This document shows positions 31,238 to 39,751 of a stretch of DNA of 55,454 nt, piece after piece. The notes under the pieces are model-generated. The model was not told the origin of the DNA. It did not search any database and saw nothing but the letters and a program-made list of their open reading frames with translations. This stretch comes from Streptomyces meridianus (lineage in GTDB: Bacteria > Actinomycetota > Actinomycetes > Streptomycetales > Streptomycetaceae). Location: NCBI RefSeq assembly GCF_023703325.1, contig NZ_JAMQGM010000020.1:1-55454 (forward strand), written 5' to 3'. Every line of letters starts with the position of its first letter. Position 1 is the first letter of the stretch. The position numbers were made by a program, and so were the translations under genes.

Positions 31238-32521
31238 TCACTTCTGGCCGGCGAGCTTCTCGGCCTCGGCCGCGGCCTTCTTCAGCTCGCTCTCCGGGTC
31301 CGACTTGCCGAAGATCACCGAGCGGGAGTAGGCGTCCCGGAACGTCTGCCACACCTTGATGGACTCGGGCACGTTGGGCACCTCGACCGTGTGGGCGGCC
31401 GCGTCGGCGTAGGCCTTGTACTGCGGGTTCTTCTCGAAGAAGTCCGCGTAGGTGCCGGTCAGACCGTCACGCACGGGCATCTGGCCGGTGGTCTCGAGCA
31501 GCTTGCCGTCCTGGTCCCGGGAGGTCGCGAACTTCATGACCTCCCACGCGGTGCCCTGGTTCTTGCAGGAGCTGAACATGCCGACGGACTTGGCGTCGCT
31601 GAAGGTCTTGGTGTCCGCGGCGGGCGTGCCCTTCGAGGTCGGCACCGGGACGACGCCGTAGTCGATCTTCTCGCCGTAGACCTTGGCGGCCCACGGGCCG
31701 GCGATGGTCATCGCGGCCTTCTCGTCGGCGAACGAGTCGCCGTTGTACTTCTCCTTCTGCGCGTAGCCCTTGCTGTACATGGACTTCCAGAAGTCCGCGA
31801 CACGCTGCCCCTCGGGGCCGGTGAACTGCGCCTTGCCGTCCTCCAGCAGCTGCTTGCCGCCGGTCTCCGCGGCGAACAGCGGGTAGAAGTCGAACCAGGA
31901 CTGGAAGAACTCCGAGCTGGGCGCGGGCCAGATCGCGGCCTTGGCACCGCCCTTGCCGGTGAGCTTCTTCGACGCGGCGAGGAAGTCGTCGTACGTCGAC
32001 AGCTCGGGCTTCTCCGGGTCGAGGCCCGCCTTCTCGAACATCTTCTTGTTGTAGGAGATCATCACCGGGTTGGACTTCCAGGGCAGCTGGTAGTACTTGC
32101 CGTCGTCGGACTTGTACTGCTGCGCGAGATCTCCGGAGCGCTTCTCGATGTGCTCGGCTGCGCCGGGGAAGTTGTCGAGCGGCACCAGGCCGCCCTGCTT
32201 CTGGAACTGGGAGACCGCGGCCGGCGAGGTGTTGAAGACCAGGCACGGGGCGTTGCCCGCGGTGATCGCCGCACCGATGACCTCTTCGGAGCTCTTGCCG
32301 GCGGGTATCTCCTGCGCGGTGACCTTCTGGTCCTTGTGCGCGGAGTTCCAGGACTGGACCATCTGCTTGGCCCAGGCGATCTCTTCCGGGTTGTTGGCGT
32401 ACCAGATCTTGATCGGGCCCTTGGAGCCGGCCGCCTTGGCGGCGTCGCCGCCCGAGCCGCCCCCGCAGGCGGCGAGCGGCAGGATCAGCAGGGCTGCGGC
32501 GAAGGGAAGAGCGCGTTTCAT
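31238..32521 (-). CDS. Sugar ABC transporter substrate-binding lipoprotein
   Basis: A 427-residue family 1 extracellular solute-binding protein. The signal peptide ends in lipobox LPLAAC with lipidated Cys19, followed by a GGGSGGDAA linker. Two-lobe signatures include KIWYANNPEEIAWAKQMVQSWNS, YQLPWKSNPVMISYNKKMFEKAGLDPEKPELSTYDDFLAA and AAMTIAGPWAAKV. It delivers an oligosaccharide to the two permeases; the sugar cannot be read from the sequence. Its ATG overlaps the LacI-family stop by 4 bp (ATGA), an unusually tight link between regulator and binding protein. Confidence 0.95.
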   Translation of the reverse strand: MKRALPFAAALLILPLAACGGGSGGDAAKAAGSKGPIKIWYANNPEEIAWAKQMVQSWNSAHKDQKVTAQEIPAGKSSEEVIGAAITAGNAPCLVFNTSPAAVSQFQKQGGLVPLDNFPGAAEHIEKRSGDLAQQYKSDDGKYYQLPWKSNPVMISYNKKMFEKAGLDPEKPELSTYDDFLAASKKLTGKGGAKAAIWPAPSSEFFQSWFDFYPLFAAETGGKQLLEDGKAQFTGPEGQRVADFWKSMYSKGYAQKEKYNGDSFADEKAAMTIAGPWAAKVYGEKIDYGVVPVPTSKGTPAADTKTFSDAKSVGMFSSCKNQGTAWEVMKFATSRDQDGKLLETTGQMPVRDGLTGTYADFFEKNPQYKAYADAAAHTVEVPNVPESIKVWQTFRDAYSRSVIFGKSDPESELKKAAAEAEKLAGQK

Positions 32522-33591
32522 GAGGAACTCCGTGGGTGCTCGGCTCGGGGAGGGGGCAGGGATGCGCCGCCGCTGCGGGGCGGTGCGGTGGACCGGCGGA
32601 CGACCAGTTCCGTCGGAGGAAGCTCGATGCTCTCCGCGCTGCCCGACTCGACGAGCCGGAGCAGGGTGCGGGCCGCGGCACGGCCCATGCCGAGAGCGTC
32701 CATGTGGACGGTGGTCAGCGGGGGGTGGACGTGGCCGGCGAGCTCCGTGTCGTCGAAGCCGGTGATCGACAGGTCGCCGGGGATGGAGAGGCCCAGCTCG
32801 TGGGCGACGGTGATGCCCGCGATGGCCATGAGGTCGTTGGCGTAGACGATGGCGGTCGGCGGTTCGCCGTCCCGCAGCAGGCGGCGGGTGGCGTCAGCGC
32901 CGCCGGCGGCCGTGAAGTCCCCGGCCGCCTCCGGTCCGGGCGGCAGCCCCAGGCCGGCGAGGGCGTCGCGCCAGGCGTCGCGCCGGCCGCGGCCGTGCAC
33001 GAACTCCTGCGGCCCGGTGACATGTCCGATCCGCCGATGCCCGAGGCCGACCAAGTGCTCGACGGCGGCACGGATGCCGGTCCGCTCGTCGAGCGCCACA
33101 GCCGGGAACGGCGAGGCGTCCGGCGGCTGGAGGGTGACGGCGGGCAGTCGCAGCTCCTCCAGCAGCGCCAGCCGGGGGTCGCCGCCGACCCGCAGGTCGG
33201 AGAGGAAGACGCCGTCGACCCGGCCGTCCTCGGCGAACTGCCGGTACCCGGCGGCCTCCTCGTCCCAGCCGCCGGTGACGACCCGCAGGACCAGCGCCTG
33301 GCCGACCTTCGCCAGTTCGGTCTCCACACCCGCGATGAACGCGGGGAAGAAGGGGTCCGCCCCCAGCAGCTCCGCAGGCCGGGCCATGACCAGGCCGAGC
33401 GCGAAGGCGCGGGAGTGGGACAGGGCGCGGGCCCGGTGGCTCGGATGGAAACCCAGCTCCGCCGCCGCGGCGAGGATTCTCGCCTTGGTCTCCGGAGCGA
33501 CGCCGGGGCGGTCGTTCAGGGCGAACGACACCGTCCCCTTCGAGACACCCGCAGCGCGGGCGACGTCGGCGATGGTCGGGCTTCGGCGCAC
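32518..33591 (-). CDS. LacI-family transcriptional regulator
   Basis: A 357-residue regulator, first gene of the sugar-import operon. The N-terminal HTH is TIADVARAAGVSKGTVSFALNDRPGVAPETKARI with the hinge-helix LGFHPSHRARALSHSRA. The rest is a periplasmic-binding-protein-like effector domain (FALGLVMARPAELLGADPFFPAFIAGVE ... GDLSITGFDDTELAGHVHPPLTTV). GTG 33591 with AGGAG 6 bp upstream is the start. It probably represses its own operon through the two CAAACCGGTT palindromes at 33690-33747 and is released by the imported sugar or a metabolite. Confidence 0.95.
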   Translation of the reverse strand: MRRSPTIADVARAAGVSKGTVSFALNDRPGVAPETKARILAAAAELGFHPSHRARALSHSRAFALGLVMARPAELLGADPFFPAFIAGVETELAKVGQALVLRVVTGGWDEEAAGYRQFAEDGRVDGVFLSDLRVGGDPRLALLEELRLPAVTLQPPDASPFPAVALDERTGIRAAVEHLVGLGHRRIGHVTGPQEFVHGRGRRDAWRDALAGLGLPPGPEAAGDFTAAGGADATRRLLRDGEPPTAIVYANDLMAIAGITVAHELGLSIPGDLSITGFDDTELAGHVHPPLTTVHMDALGMGRAAARTLLRLVESGSAESIELPPTELVVRRSTAPPRSGGASLPPPRAEHPRSSS

Positions 33592-33689
33592 CGTCTCTCC
33601 TGTCCGGACGAGGGGGATCGGGCTCGGCCGGCACACGTGCCTGCCGTGTTCTTCGCGGACGTCGTCGACTGCGAACCCTGGTGTGGAAC

Positions 33690-33747
33690 CAAACCGGTTT
33701 GAGCGACGGGTGTCAAGAGGTTCCGGGTGTGGTGTTCAAACCGGTTC
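33690..33747 (-). promoter_or_regulatory. LacI-type operator pair and promoter of the sugar operon
   Basis: A perfect 12-bp palindrome CAAACCGGTTTG (33690-33701) and a second site CAAACCGGTT (33737-33746) have centres about 47 bp apart. Reading leftward, TTGACA (complement of 33711-33716) is an ideal -35. The first palindrome would cover the spacer and -10 region, and the second lies upstream of -35. The central CpG and inverted AAACCG arms match LacI/GalR family operators. Confidence 0.75.
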
Positions 33748-33834
33748 GATCGCGAAGCGGGCGAGGTCGTGCGCGACGGGGACGCCGCACCGCGGAACTC
33801 GCTCCGGGAATCGGGCAGTCGGGGCCGAAGGCGG

Positions 33835-34452
33835 TCAGCCGGCCAGTACGGCCCGCAGATCGGCCGGCGAGCGGTAGTGCACGCCCGCCATGCCCTGGGT
33901 GCGTGCGGCCTCGACATTCGCGGCAGCGTCGTCCACGAACAGGCATCGACCGAGCGGCATATCGACTGCTTTCGCCGCATAGCGATAAATGCCCGATTCC
34001 GGCTTGGCCATCCCGATCCGGGCACTGCTGACGACGGCGTCGAAGACGCCGGTCAGGCCCAGCAGCTCGAGATCCGACTCAAGACGCGTCGTGGCGTTGG
34101 ACACCAGCACCACCGGCCCACGTCGGCGGGCCTCGGCCAGCAGCTCCAGCACCGCCGCGTCGACCTCGCCGGTCAGCGCACTCCACTCGGCGGCGAGCTG
34201 CCGCGCCCGCTCCAACGACCCGCAGGGCCGGGCGAGTTCACGGGCGACCGAGGCCCGCCACTGCTCGTCCGTGCACTTCCCGGTGACGGCGGGCAACAAC
34301 CGCTCCGGGCCGAACGCCGCCGCGGCGAGCGTCCCCTCCGGCAAGTCGTAGGCCCGGTCGAGCCCGGGCATGCCCTGCGGATCCCACAGCCGCAGCACAC
34401 CGTCGAAGTCGCACAGCAGAGCATCGAAGGACCGGAAGGTCGGAGCAGTCAT
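33835..34452 (-). CDS. HAD-superfamily phosphatase
   Basis: A 205-residue HAD hydrolase with all four motifs: DFDGVL (I, with nucleophile Asp), LVSNATT (II), KPESGIYRYAAK (III, Lys) and CLFVDDAAANV (IV). The helical cap is between motifs I and II. ATG 34452 is chosen with AGGA upstream; GTG 34473 is an in-frame alternative. It is similar to phosphoglycolate phosphatase-like and sugar-phosphate-type HADs, but the substrate is not determinable. It lies 41 bp downstream of the LuxR regulator on the same strand. Confidence 0.88.
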   Translation of the reverse strand: MTAPTFRSFDALLCDFDGVLRLWDPQGMPGLDRAYDLPEGTLAAAAFGPERLLPAVTGKCTDEQWRASVARELARPCGSLERARQLAAEWSALTGEVDAAVLELLAEARRRGPVVLVSNATTRLESDLELLGLTGVFDAVVSSARIGMAKPESGIYRYAAKAVDMPLGRCLFVDDAAANVEAARTQGMAGVHYRSPADLRAVLAG

Positions 34453-34493
34453 GCAGCCGATCCTGGCAGCCACAGCCCGCCTTCCGTGCGGCT

Positions 34494-35270
34494 TCAGACC
34501 AGCCGACGCGCCGTCGCCCAGCGCGTCAGCTCGTGCCGGTTGGACAGCTGCAACTTCCGCAATACTGCGCTGACGTGGGACTCCACCGTCTTCACCGAGA
34601 TGAACAGCTGCTTGGCGATCTCCTTGTACGCGTAGCCGCGCGCGATCAGCCGCAGCACCTCCCGCTCGCGCTGCGTCAGCCGGTCCAGGTCCTCGTCCAG
34701 CGGCGGTGCCTCGGTGGAGGCGAACGCGTCCAGCACGAAGCCCGCCAGCCGCGGCGAGAACACCGCGTCCCCGTCACGCACCTTGTGGATCGCCTCCACC
34801 AGGTCCGCGCCGGTGATGGTCTTGGTGACGTAGCCGCGCGCCCCGCCGCGGATCACCGCGATGACGTCCTCCGCGGCGTCCGACACCGACAGCGCGAGGA
34901 AGCGCACCGGCCGCTCGCCGTCCGTCATCAGCGCCGCCGAGCGCCGCAGCACCTCGACCCCGCCGCCGCCCGGCAGATGCACGTCGAGCAGGACCACCTC
35001 CGGCCGGGTCGCGGTGATCACCGTGACCGCCTGGTCGACGTCGGCGGCCTCCCCGACGACCTCGACGCCGGTGCTGCCGCTCTGCCCGATCTCGGCCTGC
35101 ACACCGGTGCGGAACATCCGGTGGTCGTCGACCAGCACCACCCGCACCGGCCGGCTGTCCGGCGGCGCCGCTGCCCCGTCGCCGTCCTCCACGCTGCCGT
35201 GCCCGTCCCGCATACGGTCGTTCATCGTCCGTTCCCCGTTCCCGTCGTTCCCGTTGTCGCCCCCGGTCAT
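34494..35270 (-). CDS. LuxR/NarL-family response regulator
   Basis: A 258-residue response regulator with an Asp/Gly-rich N-terminal extension of about 40 residues. The receiver domain is VRVVLVDDHRMFRTG with phospho-Asp in VVLLDVHLPGGGG. The C-terminal LuxR HTH is LTQREREVLRLIARGYAYKEIAKQLFISVKTVESHVSAVLRKL. ATG 35270 overlaps the kinase stop by 4 bp (ATGA); ATG 35225 would also give a full receiver. It is the partner of the adjacent PspC-kinase in a LiaRS-like system. Confidence 0.95.
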   Translation of the reverse strand: MTGGDNGNDGNGERTMNDRMRDGHGSVEDGDGAAAPPDSRPVRVVLVDDHRMFRTGVQAEIGQSGSTGVEVVGEAADVDQAVTVITATRPEVVLLDVHLPGGGGVEVLRRSAALMTDGERPVRFLALSVSDAAEDVIAVIRGGARGYVTKTITGADLVEAIHKVRDGDAVFSPRLAGFVLDAFASTEAPPLDEDLDRLTQREREVLRLIARGYAYKEIAKQLFISVKTVESHVSAVLRKLQLSNRHELTRWATARRLV

Positions 35271-36625
35271 GACGACCGCTCCGTCATCCGATCCGTCTCC
35301 AGTTCCACCACCGTGCCCCCGTCCGGCGCCGAACGCAGGTGCGCCGTACCGCCGTTGCGCTGCATCCGGCCGACGATCGACTCGCGCACGCCCATCCGGT
35401 CGGCGGGCACCGCGTCCGGGTCGAAGCCGGGCCCGTGGTCGCGTACCGAGACAAAGACGGTACGCCCCTCCACCTCCGCGTACACCTGGACCGGCCCGTC
35501 CTCGCCGCCGTACTTCGCCGCGTTGACCATCGCCTCCCGCGCGGCCTGCACCTGGGCCGCCAGCCGCTCCTCCAGCGGGCAGTCCCCGACACACACCACC
35601 TCCACAGGAACCCCGTGATGGTCCTCCACCTCGGCCGCCGTGGCGCGGACCGCCTCGGCCAGCGTCCCGGGTCCGTCGCCGTCGCCCGCGTCCGCGCCGG
35701 TGGCCGCGCCCTGCGGCCGGTGCAGCCAGGCCCGCAGCTCCCGCTCCTGTGCCCGCGCGAGACGCGCGACCTCACGCGCGTCGGAGGCGTTGCGCTGGAT
35801 GAGCGTCAGGGTGTGCAGAACCGAGTCGTGGACGTGTGCGGCCACTTCGGCCCGCTCCTGGGCACGGATGCGCGCCAGCCGCTCGGTGTGCAGGTCCTGG
35901 GTCATGCGCACCACGTACGGCCCGGCCAGCAGCGCGATGCCCACCAGCACGGCCAGCGCCGCCTGGAGAGCCGACCCCAGGTGCCGCGCCGACCCCTGGA
36001 GCACGACGATGCCCGAGACGCCCGCACCGACCAGGACGACCCCCGCCGCTGTCCGGGCCACGGGCAGCAGGTGCTTGGACCGACCGACCGCCGTCCAGCG
36101 GGCGCGGCGCGCGTCGTCCGCCTGCCGCCACACCAGGGCCACGCCCGCGCCGATCAGCAGCAACGGAAGCAGGTGGAGGCTGAACGGCCCGCCGAAATCG
36201 AGGTTGTTGACGTAGACACCGAGGCCCACGACGAGCGCCAGGAGCGCCAGGATCTGCCCCTTGTCGGGCCTCCTGGTGAAACCCCGCAGCCCGTCGGGAC
36301 CGGTCCGTGCGGCCGGTTCGGACACGCGCCGGGCAACGCCCACCCCGACGCCGCCGACCCCCAGCGGGACCACGAACCAGAAGGCGGCGTAGACGATCGC
36401 ACCCAGCCCGTCCACCACGAAAAGCGCCAGGAACACCAGCCGTACCCACGAGACGGGCAGCCCCAGGTGCCCCGCGAGACCGCGCGCCACCCCGCCCAGC
36501 ATCCGGCCCTCCGCGCTGCGGTAGAGCCTGCGCCCGACCGGGTCGTCCTGCTGCCCCGCGGGCCGGGAGGACGTCCCGTGGCCGTGGTCGGCGGCACCCG
36601 GGGGCGGTTGCGTGGCGGCGGTCAT
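35267..36625 (-). CDS. PspC-domain sensor histidine kinase (LiaS-like)
   Basis: A 452-residue membrane kinase. An N-terminal PspC domain (RRLYRSAEGRMLGGVARGLAGHLGLPVSWVRLVFLALFVVDGLGAIVYAAFWFVVPLG) is followed by about four more helices. The HisKA_3 dimerisation helix has the phospho-acceptor in AHVHDSVLHTLTLIQRNA. The HATPase domain follows (REAMVNAAKYGGE, VRDHGPGFDPDAVPADRMGVRESIVGRM). It probably senses membrane or cell-wall stress. It is divergent from a PspC/LiaF-like gene with a palindrome between. Confidence 0.94.
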   Translation of the reverse strand: MTAATQPPPGAADHGHGTSSRPAGQQDDPVGRRLYRSAEGRMLGGVARGLAGHLGLPVSWVRLVFLALFVVDGLGAIVYAAFWFVVPLGVGGVGVGVARRVSEPAARTGPDGLRGFTRRPDKGQILALLALVVGLGVYVNNLDFGGPFSLHLLPLLLIGAGVALVWRQADDARRARWTAVGRSKHLLPVARTAAGVVLVGAGVSGIVVLQGSARHLGSALQAALAVLVGIALLAGPYVVRMTQDLHTERLARIRAQERAEVAAHVHDSVLHTLTLIQRNASDAREVARLARAQERELRAWLHRPQGAATGADAGDGDGPGTLAEAVRATAAEVEDHHGVPVEVVCVGDCPLEERLAAQVQAAREAMVNAAKYGGEDGPVQVYAEVEGRTVFVSVRDHGPGFDPDAVPADRMGVRESIVGRMQRNGGTAHLRSAPDGGTVVELETDRMTERSS

Positions 36626-36661
36626 GCCCCCGATCGTCACACGCACCCGGCCCCGGTGGCA

Positions 36662-36677
36662 TCAGGGACGACCCTGA
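36662..36677. promoter_or_regulatory. Candidate operator of the LiaRS-like response regulator
   Basis: TCAGGG-ACGA-CCCTGA is a perfect 6-bp inverted repeat in the 153-bp divergent region between the PspC kinase and the PspC/LiaF-like gene. The placement suits autoregulation of both transcripts. Confidence 0.5.
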
Positions 36678-36778
36678 CGCCGCCCCCGAGGCGGGCGTCC
36701 CCCCACGGGGAGATATCCGGGACGAGCCAGGGTCGGCACCGGTCCCGGCAAGCCCCCGGACGGGCCACCATGGGGCGC

Positions 36779-38071
36779 ATGACCCATCAGCAGCCCGGAA
36801 CCGGGCAGCGCGCGGCGCCACCGGCGGGGCCGCCGGAACGGCTCGGCGGCGCACTCCGCCGGAGCCGCGGGAACAAGGTGATCGCCGGCGTGTGCGGCGG
36901 TCTGGGCCGGGAGTTCGACGCCGACCCCGTCATCTTCCGGGTCGTGCTCGCCGTCCTCGCGCTGTCCGGCGGCATCGGCCTCATCGCGTACGGCGCGGCC
37001 TGGCTGCGGTACCCCCTGGACGGCGAGGACGAGAACGAGGGCCGTCGGCTGCTGTCCGGACGGGTCGACGGCCCCGGGCTCACGGCCCTGCTCTGCGCCC
37101 TCGTCGGCTGCGGGCTGCTGCTGTCGATGCTGGACAACGGCGGGGTGCTCCTGTTCTCCGTCCTGCTGTCCGGCGCCGTGATCGGCGCGGCGCACTGGTC
37201 GCGGGTCCGTCGCAGGATCACCGGCGGCGCAGCGGTCGATCCGGTGGCCGCCCACGCGGTCGCCGACGCGCCGCCGGAGACCCAGGCGCCGCCGTCACCG
37301 GGCGCGCCGTCCTGGTGGCGGGAGCAGTCCGACCGGGACGGCGAGGGCGGGCCGGCGGACTCCGGCTATCTGTGGGGTCCGGACATCGGTCCGTTCGACG
37401 GGAAGGACGCCCGCGCCGGACGCTCCCGCAGAGTCCGCGACACCCGCGGCATCGGCGGCACCACGTTCCTGCTCGCGCTGGCGGCGGCCGTCACCGCCTG
37501 CTGGATTCGCTGGGACGACGGCTCGGTCGGGCTCGCCCTGCAGACCGGACTGACCTGCGCGCTGGTCGTGTTCGGCCTCGGGCTCCTGGTCAGCGCCTGG
37601 TTCGGCAGGACCGGCGCCGGCACGATCCTGAACGTGGCCCTGACGGCCGTGCTGCTCGCCGCGGCGGCAGCGCTGCCCCGGGACATCGGCTCCGACTGGG
37701 CCCGCGTCGAGTGGACGCCGGCGAATGCCTCGGGGGTGCGGGAGGAGTACGTGATCGGCAGCGGACTCGGCACCCTCGACCTGTCCCGGGCGGCTCCGGG
37801 CGAGGGCCGGACGCTCACCACCCGGGCACGGGTGGCGGCAGGGCGGCTGGAGGTGACGGTCCCCGCGGACACGGTCGTCTCGCTCACCGTGGACGTCGGT
37901 CTGGGCGACATCCGGCTGCCCGGACAGCAGCGCGAGGAATTCCGTGTCGGCACGGGACAGCAACGGCGGATGGTGCTGCGGCCGTCCGGCGACGGGGCGT
38001 CGCAGGGAACCCTCGTGCTCCGGCTGGAGGCCGGTACCGGTCAGGTGGAGGTGAAGCGTGCGCAGCCATGA
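36779..38071 (+). CDS. PspC-domain membrane protein with LiaF-like C-terminus
   Basis: A 430-residue protein. The N-terminal PspC domain (RRSRGNKVIAGVCGGLGREFDADPVIFRVVLAVLALSGGIGLIAYGAAWLRYPLD) mirrors that of the divergent kinase. Further helices follow (LTALLCALVGCGLLL, GTTFLLALAAAVTACWIRW, LTCALVVFGLGLLVSAWFG). The C-terminal domain (VSLTVDVGLGDIRLPGQQREEF ... LVLRLEAGTGQVEV) is a beta-solenoid or toastrack-like LiaF/DUF2154 fold. It is likely to inhibit or tune the kinase, as LiaF does. ATG 36779 is preferred; ATG 36770, three codons upstream, is possible. Confidence 0.9.
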   Translation: MTHQQPGTGQRAAPPAGPPERLGGALRRSRGNKVIAGVCGGLGREFDADPVIFRVVLAVLALSGGIGLIAYGAAWLRYPLDGEDENEGRRLLSGRVDGPGLTALLCALVGCGLLLSMLDNGGVLLFSVLLSGAVIGAAHWSRVRRRITGGAAVDPVAAHAVADAPPETQAPPSPGAPSWWREQSDRDGEGGPADSGYLWGPDIGPFDGKDARAGRSRRVRDTRGIGGTTFLLALAAAVTACWIRWDDGSVGLALQTGLTCALVVFGLGLLVSAWFGRTGAGTILNVALTAVLLAAAAALPRDIGSDWARVEWTPANASGVREEYVIGSGLGTLDLSRAAPGEGRTLTTRARVAAGRLEVTVPADTVVSLTVDVGLGDIRLPGQQREEFRVGTGQQRRMVLRPSGDGASQGTLVLRLEAGTGQVEVKRAQP

Positions 38072-38279
38072 GTTCGAGCCCGCGAAACTGACGGCCGGCC
38101 TGGTCGTCCTGGGAACCGGCGTGTTGTACGCGCTGGACGCGTTCGGTGAACTGGCCGTGCCGTCCCTGCTGTTGGTGCCGTTGCTGTCGGGCGGGCTGTG
38201 CCTGGCCTGGGTGGTGGGGGCGTACGGGCCGTGGTCCCGCCGGTCGGACCGCCGCAGCGACGACCCGGGCGGGCCGTAG
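38058..38279 (+). CDS. Small two-helix membrane protein coupled to PspC/LiaF-like gene
   Basis: A 73-residue protein starting at GTG 38058 with GGTGGAGG upstream; it overlaps the previous gene by 14 bp, so translation is coupled. Helices: KLTAGLVVLGTGVLYALDAFG and VPSLLLVPLLSGGLCLAWVVGAYG, followed by an Arg/Asp-rich cytoplasmic tail. Probably an accessory subunit of the envelope-stress module. I know of no characterised homologue. Confidence 0.82.
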   Translation: MRSHEFEPAKLTAGLVVLGTGVLYALDAFGELAVPSLLLVPLLSGGLCLAWVVGAYGPWSRRSDRRSDDPGGP

Positions 38280-38476
38280 GCGGTTGCAGCGGCGCGGCAA
38301 CGCGACCGGGGCGCGGCGGTGAACAGCGGCGTGGCGGTACGGGAGGAGCGCGGCGCGGCGGTGCGCGTCAGACGCGGCGGTGCGGCAGGCACGGCAACGG
38401 CGCGCGGCTCGTCCGGTCACGGTCGTCGGCGTGCGGCAGCCCGCACGGGGCCCGCGTTCCGGGACACCGCCCGGTC
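38280..38476. repeat. Noncoding gap with imperfect GCGCGGCGGTG repeats
   Basis: This 197-bp gap between convergent genes contains no supportable gene. It holds three near-identical copies of (G/A)CGCGGCGGTG within about 75 bp, near 38311, 38355 and 38372. No clear strong terminator stem is seen. Confidence 0.4.
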
Positions 38477-38929
38477 TCAGCGCATCAGCTTCCGCTCGAA
38501 GCACAGCGAGCCCTCGACGCCCGCGTAGTGGCCGAAGTTGGGGATCCGCCGGTAGCCGCATCGGACGTAGAACCGCAGGGCCGCGGGCTGGCGGTCCCCC
38601 AGCTCCAGGCGCAGCCGCGTCCAGCCCCGGGCGCGCGCCCAGTCCTCGAGGGTGCCCAGGATGCGGGCGCCCGCGCCCGTACCCCGGTGGCCCGGGTCGA
38701 CGTACATCCGCTTGACCTCGCCGACGCCGCCGCCGAGATCGCGCAGGCCCGCGCACCCCACGGCGGCGCGGTCGTCGTACCCGACGAAGAACGCCGCGAT
38801 GTCGGAGGCCGTCGGCGGAACCCCGGATTCGCTGTCCGGTGTCCCGTACATCTCGGCGATCTCGGCCCGCTGCCGCGCGCGGAGCGCCTCGGCATCCGGG
38901 TCCGTCCAGGCAACCTGCTCGATCCTCAC
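38477..38929 (-). CDS. GNAT-family N-acetyltransferase
   Basis: A 150-residue acyl-CoA-dependent acetyltransferase. The acetyl-CoA-binding signature is GHRGTGAGARILGTLEDWA (R/Q-x-x-G-x-G/A). The strand 4 to 5 segment GVGEVKRMYVDPGHRG and the C-terminal GYRRIPNFGHYAGVEGSLCFERKLM match GNATs that modify small molecules. The start is GTG 38929. The substrate is unknown. Confidence 0.9.
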   Translation of the reverse strand: MRIEQVAWTDPDAEALRARQRAEIAEMYGTPDSESGVPPTASDIAAFFVGYDDRAAVGCAGLRDLGGGVGEVKRMYVDPGHRGTGAGARILGTLEDWARARGWTRLRLELGDRQPAALRFYVRCGYRRIPNFGHYAGVEGSLCFERKLMR

Positions 38930-39011
38930 GCCCAGGATTGTGCCGAACGTCTGTTACCGGCACGTGAACCACGGGCTCCGGGAGCACGTGGTCCCGCAGC
39001 AGCCTGTCCGG

Positions 39012-39554
39012 TCAGTACGCGCGGCTGCCGATCACCCGCCGGTGGCGCCTGCGCTGCGCGATCAGGCTGTCCACGGAGAAGGTGGCGGCCCCGGCGAGGA
39101 CCAGCGGGATCCAGGCCATCAGGTACGCAAGGTCGTTGCCGTAGTAGTACGGCTCGGTGTCCCAGCTGACGGTCAGCCACAGGCTCAGCGAGATCAGCGC
39201 ACCGCCGAGTGCGGCGATCCGGGCCAGCAGCCCGACCAGGATGCCCAATCCGACCGCGATCTCCCCCGCCGCGATGGCGTAGCCGAAACCGACGGGGCTC
39301 TTCAGCGCGAGGTCGACCATCGCGGGGATCGCCGAGGTGTCCCGCACGGAGTTCATCAGTTCACCGAGCGAGCCCGGTCCTTCGGCTCGCAGGAAGTCCG
39401 GGTCGGTCAGTTTGTCGATGCCCGCGTAGACGAAGGTGACGCCGAGGAACACCCGCAGCGGCAGCAGGGCGTGACGCGTGGCAACCGCCCGCCACCCGCC
39501 GGGCCCGTCCCGGTCCGCCCGGCCACCGCCGTGCCCCCGCAACCCGTGGCTCAT
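39012..39554 (-). CDS. DoxX family membrane protein
   Basis: A 180-residue DoxX/DoxD-type protein with four helices: LLPLRVFLGVTFVYAGIDKL (the family YAGxDKL motif), VGFGYAIAAGEIAVGLGILVGLLARIAALGGALISLSLWLTV, and LAYLMAWIPLVLAGAATFSVDSLI. The DoxX family has been linked to quinone or thiosulfate redox chemistry and, in mycobacteria, to membrane oxidoreductase complexes. The role here is unknown. ATG 39554 follows GAGAGG. It is divergent from a lipoprotein gene. Confidence 0.9.
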   Translation of the reverse strand: MSHGLRGHGGGRADRDGPGGWRAVATRHALLPLRVFLGVTFVYAGIDKLTDPDFLRAEGPGSLGELMNSVRDTSAIPAMVDLALKSPVGFGYAIAAGEIAVGLGILVGLLARIAALGGALISLSLWLTVSWDTEPYYYGNDLAYLMAWIPLVLAGAATFSVDSLIAQRRRHRRVIGSRAY

Positions 39555-39751
39555 GACATCCGCCTCTCCGTAGCCGCCTCCGCCGATTCTCCTCGGCGGG
39601 AGGCCGTTCCCGGAAGAACGGCGGACACGACGGGGCACGAACCGGACCGTGTGCCCGGCCCGCCGCGGCCGGGTGACGCCGGAAGGCGGCGCACCGGCTG
39701 CTCGGCCAGAATGAGGCAAACGCATAGGCCGAGGGTGAAGGGAGCAGCACC

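Noticed and set aside
38280..38476. Possible short gene in the GCGCGGCGGTG repeats
   Set aside because: Repetitive sequence without a start, ribosome site or domain.
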